Source of the DNA: Pannonibacter sp. XCT-53
GTDB lineage: Bacteria > Pseudomonadota > Alphaproteobacteria > Rhizobiales > Stappiaceae
Length of the DNA: 64,000 nt
Reading direction: 5' to 3'
Assembly: GCF_009915765.1 (NCBI RefSeq)
Contig: NZ_JAABLQ010000004.1
Coordinates: 62,001 to 126,000, forward strand
Within the stretch, counting starts at the first letter, position 1. The number at the start of each line of letters is the position of its first letter. A program made the position numbers and the translations under genes. Under the pieces are notes generated by a model. The model was not told the origin of the DNA. It made no database searches and worked only from the letters and a program-made list of their open reading frames with translations. Positions 59,322 through 64,000 of the stretch are shown here, in pieces.

Positions 59322-59356
59322 AAGGCCGCAGCCTGCGGGATGCAAGCTGCGGCCTT
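59322..59356 (-). terminator. Possible terminator after leuB
   Basis: Perfect 11-bp stem AAGGCCGCAGC / GCTGCGGCCTT with a 13-nt loop lies 25 bp after the leuB stop. The U-run on the minus strand is only two bases, so strength is doubtful. Confidence 0.5.
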
Positions 59357-59380
59357 CGAGATCGTCGGCAATGTCCCGGG

Positions 59381-60493
59381 TCAGGCGCTCAGGGCGTTCA
59401 GTTCGGCCACGATGGCGTCGCCCATCTGGCTGGTGCCGATGACGGTCGAGCCTTCCGAGGCGATGTCCTTCGTGCGCAGGCCCTTGTCGAGCGTCGCCGA
59501 GATGGCGCGGTCGAGCAGGTCAGCCTCGGCGACCTTCTCGAAGGAATAGCGCAGGCACATGGCGAAGGAGGCGATCATGGCGATCGGGTTGGCGGCACCC
59601 GTGCCGGCGATGTCCGGGGCCGAGCCATGCACCGGCTCGTAGAGCGCCTTGCGCTTGCCCGTTGCTGCATCCGGCGCGCCGAGCGAGGCGGAGGGCAGCA
59701 TGCCGAGCGAGCCGGTCAGCATCGCGGCGACGTCCGACAGCATGTCGCCGAACAGGTTGTCGGTGACGATGACGTCGAACTGCTTCGGCCAGCGCACCAG
59801 CTGCATGCCGCCGGCGTCGGCCAGCATGTGGCTGAGCTTGACGTCGGAGAAACGGGCGGCGTGGGTGGCGGTGACAACGTCGTTCCAGAGCACGCCGGAC
59901 TTCATGACGTTGCGCTTTTCCATCGAGCAGACTTCGTTGCGGCGGGTGCGGGCCAGCTCGAAGGCGACGGCGGCGATGCGCTCGATCTCGTAGGTGTCAT
60001 AGACCTGGGTGTCGATGCCGCGCTTCTGGCCGTTCGGCAGATCGATGATCTCCTTCGGCTCACCGAAATAGACGCCGCCGGTCAGCTCGCGCACGATCAG
60101 GATGTCGAGGCCTTCGATGATCTCGCGCTTCAGCGACGAGGCATCGGCCAGCGCCGGATAGCAGATCGCCGGGCGCAGGTTGGCGAAGAGCTGCATGTCC
60201 TTGCGCAGGCGCAGGAGACCGGCTTCCGGGCGCACGTCGTAAGGCACCTTGTCCCACTTCGGACCGCCCACGGCGCCGAAGATGACCGCATCGGCGGCCA
60301 TCGCCTTGGCCATGTCGGCCTCGGAAATGGACTTGCCATGGGCGTCATAGGCCGAGCCGCCAACGAGGCCCTGATCGGTCTCGAAGGTATCGCCGCCGCG
60401 TGCGTTGAACCAGGCGATGATCTTCTTCACCTCGGTCATGATTTCCGGACCGATGCCGTCGCCCGGCAGGAGAAGCAGCTTGTGGGTGGCCAT
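59381..60493 (-). CDS. leuB: 3-isopropylmalate dehydrogenase
   Basis: 370-residue NAD-dependent oxidative decarboxylase of leucine biosynthesis. LPGDGIGPE at the start, GAVGGPKWDKVPYDVRPEAGLLRLRKDMQLFANLRPA, the catalytic RELTGGVYFGEP and VYDTYEIERIA, and NLFGDMLSDVAAMLTGSLGMLPSASLG with the metal-binding aspartates are all present. The ATG at 60493 is chosen to match the family N-terminus; leuC/leuD are not in the window. Confidence 0.98.
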   Translation of the reverse strand: MATHKLLLLPGDGIGPEIMTEVKKIIAWFNARGGDTFETDQGLVGGSAYDAHGKSISEADMAKAMAADAVIFGAVGGPKWDKVPYDVRPEAGLLRLRKDMQLFANLRPAICYPALADASSLKREIIEGLDILIVRELTGGVYFGEPKEIIDLPNGQKRGIDTQVYDTYEIERIAAVAFELARTRRNEVCSMEKRNVMKSGVLWNDVVTATHAARFSDVKLSHMLADAGGMQLVRWPKQFDVIVTDNLFGDMLSDVAAMLTGSLGMLPSASLGAPDAATGKRKALYEPVHGSAPDIAGTGAANPIAMIASFAMCLRYSFEKVAEADLLDRAISATLDKGLRTKDIASEGSTVIGTSQMGDAIVAELNALSA

Positions 60494-60636
60494 GGATGTT
60501 CCCGTCCCGCTCTTGTGTGGAATGCTGATCATGCGGTAGCGGCTCGGGCCGGTCTTTTCAAGCCGGGCCGCGTGGCGTTTGCTCAAGCAAGCTGCGCAGA
60601 AACGTCAAGTGAAGGCTGGCCGGAGGGCGGCAGGGA

Positions 60637-61590
60637 TCAGGCAAGCGTCGCCAGCCGGGGCGGCACCAGCGCCGTCAGGTCGGCGTTGCCGCCGCAGACG
60701 AGAATGCCGACCCTTTCGCCCCGCTGCGGCGTGTAGCGACCGCCGGTGAGAGCGGCGAGGGCTGCGGCACCGCCCGGCTCGGCCACGATCTGGGCTTCGC
60801 GCCAGAGGCGTCGCTGGGCATCACGGATCTCCTCGTCCTCGACGAGGATCACGTCGTCCACTGCCATGCGGCAGATGTCGTAGACCAGTTCGCCGCAGCG
60901 GCGGGCGCCGAGGCTGTCGGCTGCCACGCCACCGACCTCCACGTCGATCGGGCCGCCGGCCGAGAGGGCTGCCGACAGGGACGGGCAGCTGACCGGCTCG
61001 ACGCCGATGATCCGCGTCTTGCCGGCGAACCACGTGGCAATGCCGGAAATGAGCCCGCCGCCGCCAACGGCGATGAAAAGCGTGTCGAGGCCGCGCGCCT
61101 GGCCCTCCCATTCGAGGGCGAGGGTGCCCTGGCCGACGATGGTGGGCTCTGCGTCATAGGCGTGGATGTCGAGGGCGCCCGTCTCGTCCCGCCAGGCCTC
61201 GCAGGCGCGGCGCGCCTCGGCGTAGGTCTTGCCGACCACCGAGACATCCGCCCCGTAGGCGCGGATGCGGGCGATCTTCGCCGGCGTGGAGATCTCCGGC
61301 ACGAAGATGCGGGCGGGAATGCCGAGCGCCCGGGCTGCGTAGGCGACCGCAGCGCCGTGGTTGCCGCCCGAGGCCGCCGTGACCCCGACCAGCGGCACCT
61401 CCTGGCTGAGCAGCGCATTGAAGGCTCCGCGGGCCTTGAACGAGCCGCTGTGCTGCAGCGATTCCAGCTTCAGGGATGCGGCGAACGGCAGACCGAAGTC
61501 GCCCCGGCGCAGCTGCAGGAGCGGCGTGACACGAATGTGCGGCGTGATGCGGTCATAGGCGGTTTCGATGGCCGCGGCTGTAATCGGCAT
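60637..61590 (-). CDS. PLP-dependent serine/threonine dehydratase family protein
   Basis: 317-residue fold-type II enzyme. PLP lysine K52 in SGSFKARGAF, SGGNHGAAVAYAA, and the phosphate-binding AVGGGGLISG loop are seen; EPGGAAALAAL near the C-terminus is typical. It lacks the regulatory ACT-like domain of biosynthetic IlvA, so it is a catabolic-type threonine/serine dehydratase or racemase; the substrate is not certain. Confidence 0.9.
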   Translation of the reverse strand: MPITAAAIETAYDRITPHIRVTPLLQLRRGDFGLPFAASLKLESLQHSGSFKARGAFNALLSQEVPLVGVTAASGGNHGAAVAYAARALGIPARIFVPEISTPAKIARIRAYGADVSVVGKTYAEARRACEAWRDETGALDIHAYDAEPTIVGQGTLALEWEGQARGLDTLFIAVGGGGLISGIATWFAGKTRIIGVEPVSCPSLSAALSAGGPIDVEVGGVAADSLGARRCGELVYDICRMAVDDVILVEDEEIRDAQRRLWREAQIVAEPGGAAALAALTGGRYTPQRGERVGILVCGGNADLTALVPPRLATLA

Positions 61591-61616
61591 ATTCCTGTCC
61601 AGTCATAGAAACTTCC

Positions 61617-62387
61617 TTACAGATTAAGGAGTTCGCCGACGGGCCGCCAGAGGAGATTTGCGGCAAGAAGGGTCATTACCCAGCGGAATGCAATGCGAAA
61701 TCGTGCCTCCGGCATCCGGCCGAGCACCCGGGTTCCCGCGAGTGTGCCGAGAAGGCCGCTGATGATCATCAGCGCGATGAGGCCCGCCCAGGGCGCAAAG
61801 GCAAAGCCGAGGAGCCCGAAGACCAGGATCTTCAGCACATGCATGGTCAGCGCGGTCGCGGCCTGTGTGGCAACGAAGCTCTGGCGGGACATGTCGAGAC
61901 CCGACAGCACCGCGCCGCCGATCGGTCCGGCCGCACCGAAGAACATGCTGAGCACCGTCGAGACGAACCCGGCGATGGCGATCGCGGGTTTCGGCGTGCG
62001 GCGATAGCGCGGCGCACGGCCCCAGACCGTCCAGAGCAGGAACAGCCCGATCCCGACATTGAGCCAGGTTTCCGGCAGGGTGATGGCGATCTGCCCGCCG
62101 ACCAGGGCGCCCAGAACAGCGCCGGTGGCAAACCAGGCCATGAGGTCCCAGGCGATGTGCCGGACGAGCACGATGGCGCGGCCGGCATTGGAGCCGAGCT
62201 GCACCAGCCCATGCACAGGAACGAGGGCGGCCAGCGGCATGAGGTTTGCCATCAACGCCAGCAGCGCCACGCCGCCGCCAAGGCCCACTGCAGCCGTCAG
62301 GGCCGAGGTGAAAAAGCTGGCGAGGATGAGCACAAGCGAGGACCAGACCGGCAGCTGATCCGGCAGAAGAAGGGCAAGCAGGTCCAT
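61617..62387 (-). CDS. TauE/SafE family sulfite/organosulfonate exporter-like protein
   Basis: 256 residues with seven to eight predicted helices; the LGGGVALLALMANLMPLAALVPVHGLVQLGSNAGRAIVLVRHI segment and its C-terminal counterpart (FGAAGPIGGAVLSGLDMSRQSFVATQA) are the duplicated TauE/SafE motifs. Members export sulfite, sulfoacetate or other small anions; the substrate here is unknown. Confidence 0.88.
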   Translation of the reverse strand: MDLLALLLPDQLPVWSSLVLILASFFTSALTAAVGLGGGVALLALMANLMPLAALVPVHGLVQLGSNAGRAIVLVRHIAWDLMAWFATGAVLGALVGGQIAITLPETWLNVGIGLFLLWTVWGRAPRYRRTPKPAIAIAGFVSTVLSMFFGAAGPIGGAVLSGLDMSRQSFVATQAATALTMHVLKILVFGLLGFAFAPWAGLIALMIISGLLGTLAGTRVLGRMPEARFRIAFRWVMTLLAANLLWRPVGELLNL

Positions 62388-62492
62388 GCGCGGGGTTCCC
62401 TGTCAGGAGGGCCTGTTATCGCATGGCTCACTTTTGTATGCAAGTGTATGCAATAATCCGTGTGGCCGGCGTTGGCCGTCCCGGCGGCAGGG

Positions 62493-63386
62493 TCACACGC
62501 CGAAGATCAGGGCGCAGCCGATGACCACCAGGGCCGCGCCGATCCATGCCCCGAGCGCCGGGCATTCCCGGGTGCGGGCCCACAGAAGCGGCAGCTGGAT
62601 GGCGGGTGTGGTTGCCGACAGGGTGGAAATGATGCCGACCTCGCCGCCGGACAGGGCGAAGAGGATGAGCGTCATGCCGATGCCCATGCCCATGATGCCG
62701 GTGACGGCGACGCCAAGCGCCACGCCGGGCGTCATCGGGTTCTGCGCCTTGACGAGCGGAGACGGAAGGGCCGCGATCAGCGTCAGGCCGAAGGCTGCCA
62801 CGCCGATGCGCAGGGCCGAGGCCGCGACCGGGTCCACGCCCGCTTCCATGATGGGGCGGGCAATGAGCGAGCCGACGGACTGCGACAGGGCAGCAGCCAG
62901 ACCCAGGACGAGGCCAATCCAGAGCGGTCCCTTGATCGCCTCCCACTGGTGCAGCTGCGACCGGCGCTTGCCGAAGCCGATGGCCAGGATGACGCCGGCA
63001 AAGGCGATCAGGACCCCGGCCAGCGCCTGGCCGGACAGGGTCTCGCCCAGCAGGATCCAGCCGAGCAGCGCGGAAATGGGCGCATTGAGCGAGAACAGCA
63101 TGGCCGTGCGGCGCGGGCCGAGCCGGTTCAGCGCCAGGAACAGGGCCGTGTCGCCGAGAAAGATGCCGATGAAGCCCGACAGGATCAGCGGCAGGAGATG
63201 ATCGCCGCCGATCGACCCCCAGCCAGGCACGGCGGTGACATAGATCGCCAGCACCGCAAAGACCATCAGCATGCGATAGCGGTTGAAGGCGATGGCGCCC
63301 AGATGCTGGGACGGGGTCGTGGCGACAAGGCCGGTGATGGCCCACAGGGCGGCGGCGGCCAGAGCCGCAATCTCATAGACGAACAT
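62493..63386 (-). CDS. DMT superfamily (EamA) transporter
   Basis: 297 residues with ten predicted helices, formed by two EamA repeats (FNRYRMLMVFAVL ... GDTALFLALNRLGPRRTAMLFSLNAPISALLGWILLGE and again in the second half). Drug/metabolite efflux or uptake; the substrate is unknown. The ATG at 63386 gives the usual short cytoplasmic N-terminus. It lies 112 bp downstream of tenA on the same strand. Confidence 0.88.
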   Translation of the reverse strand: MFVYEIAALAAAALWAITGLVATTPSQHLGAIAFNRYRMLMVFAVLAIYVTAVPGWGSIGGDHLLPLILSGFIGIFLGDTALFLALNRLGPRRTAMLFSLNAPISALLGWILLGETLSGQALAGVLIAFAGVILAIGFGKRRSQLHQWEAIKGPLWIGLVLGLAAALSQSVGSLIARPIMEAGVDPVAASALRIGVAAFGLTLIAALPSPLVKAQNPMTPGVALGVAVTGIMGMGIGMTLILFALSGGEVGIISTLSATTPAIQLPLLWARTRECPALGAWIGAALVVIGCALIFGV

Positions 63387-63498
63387 GACCACACATCGGG
63401 CTGCAGCCGGCCTCGGGGGGCGTGCCGGCCCGGCGGCCTTGGCCGCCGCAGGGGCTGGAAAGGTGCCGGCCCCGGGCGCGGCTGCGCCGGACCCGGAT

Positions 63499-64000
63499 TC
63501 AGGCGGGAACCACAGGCTTACCAGTCCAGGCGGCTTCAAAGAAAGCGAATTCGAGTTCGCACATGCGAGAGAAAATGGCGGAAACACGGGCCTGTTCAGC
63601 TTCGGACAGGGCCGGACCAACCCGGTCCATTTCCTCGCGCAGCCAGCCGACGAAACCTGAAAAGCCCGGTCCGGCATGCAGGTCGATCCATTCCGCCAGC
63701 CAGAAGGCATCGGGCCGCGGGTGGGCCGCCTCGCGCTCGCCCCAGGTGAGATAGACCCATTCGGCGCAGAGCAGGCAGGCAAGGCCCTCGGCATAGGTGC
63801 CCTTGCCGGCGCTGTCGAGGAGAAGCGCGGCGAAGGCGCGGGTGACCGGTCCCTGCGCGGCCGTGGCATAGGCTGCCTCTGGCACACCGAGCGCTGCAAG
63901 GGACCGCAGGAAATAGTCATTTTCCTCGGAAGTCAGCAGCGCCAGAAAACCGGCAAGCCGCCGCTTTGCCGCCATGTCCGGCGCCTTGGCCACGAGATAG
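63499..64000 (-). CDS. tenA: TenA-type thiaminase II / aminopyrimidine salvage protein (partial)
   Basis: At least 167 residues are read from the window edge to the stop at 63499; the frame continues past the edge (tyrosine-leucine codons precede the GTG at 63993), so the N-terminal 50 or so residues are missing. Helical pattern and motifs fit TenA/THI-4: SEENDYFLRSLAALGVP, RAFAALLLDSA, YAEGLACLLCAEWVYLTWGE, WIDLHAGPGFSGFVGWLREEMD and the C-terminal CELEFAFFEAAW with the conserved glutamate. TenA hydrolyses aminopyrimidines from degraded thiamine. Confidence 0.82.
   Translation of the reverse strand, partial: YLVAKAPDMAAKRRLAGFLALLTSEENDYFLRSLAALGVPEAAYATAAQGPVTRAFAALLLDSAGKGTYAEGLACLLCAEWVYLTWGEREAAHPRPDAFWLAEWIDLHAGPGFSGFVGWLREEMDRVGPALSEAEQARVSAIFSRMCELEFAFFEAAWTGKPVVPA

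Overview
The window is a high-GC (roughly two-thirds G+C), gene-dense chromosomal segment of an alphaproteobacterium. Gene content and order (ihfB-lapA, cobS-cobT, bolA, hlyC/corC-aroB-aroK-xerD, rpmB, ispG, bdhA-patatin, ccr/ecm/mcd of the ethylmalonyl-CoA pathway) point to the Hyphomicrobiales (Rhizobiales), perhaps a Stappiaceae/Pannonibacter-like marine or soil heterotroph; the order-level call is firm and the family is a guess. I see no prophage, insertion sequence, CRISPR array, rRNA operon or replication origin. There are three tRNA genes (Ala-CGC and two identical Gly-GCC).

Layout. 1-2.5 kb: isoquinoline-oxidoreductase-type molybdenum hydroxylase (iorAB; iorB runs off the left edge) divergent from a TetR regulator. 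2.6-9.2 kb: opgG, argG, a TRIC-type channel, then sppA-ihfB-lapA and two small proteins. 9.4-16.8 kb: lytic transglycosylase, TspO, acyl-CoA synthetase, an overlapping flippase/GNAT pair, YchJ and an EEP-family protein. 17-20.4 kb: tRNA-Ala, YggT/YggU, and a Trm112 / Lon-N / YbbN group, then ProX. 20.7-28.2 kb: tRNA-Gly pair, DUF2306 protein with a divergent TetR regulator, cytochrome c, MipA/OmpV, pentapeptide protein, an AT-rich spacer with inverted repeats, patatin and bdhA. 28.6-36.5 kb: ispG-pdxY-DUF429, YafK-type L,D-transpeptidase, accA, DUF3108 protein, rpmB and a queuosine-precursor transporter. 36.8-46.3 kb: phytase-like esterase, cobT-cobS, J-domain protein, BolA, then corC-aroB-aroK and xerD. 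46.3-48.7 kb: secreted-type amidase and a solo LuxR regulator. 48.8-58 kb: mcd, sbtA-sbtB, carbonic anhydrase, CAP lipoprotein, a double-receiver protein, a 36-bp tandem repeat array, ccrA and ecm. 58.1-64 kb: vapBC, leuB, a serine/threonine dehydratase, two transporters and tenA, which is cut by the right edge.

The most interesting region is 48.8-58 kb. Three enzymes of the ethylmalonyl-CoA pathway (crotonyl-CoA carboxylase/reductase, ethylmalonyl-CoA mutase, mesaconyl-CoA hydratase) share about 9 kb with a bicarbonate transporter, its PII-like regulator and a beta-carbonic anhydrase. Because Ccr fixes CO2, this arrangement suggests an inorganic-carbon supply module attached to acetyl-CoA assimilation rather than to Rubisco. 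B12-dependent Ecm also fits with the nearby cobaltochelatase genes cobST. Short TTGC-N3-GCAA type sites occur upstream of bdhA, between mcd and sbtA, and in the ccr-ecm spacer, which may mark a shared regulator. Other points worth checking are several well-formed operator palindromes, a 45-bp tandem duplication inside a signal peptide, a REP/BIME-like element and an AT-rich spacer with three inverted repeats.
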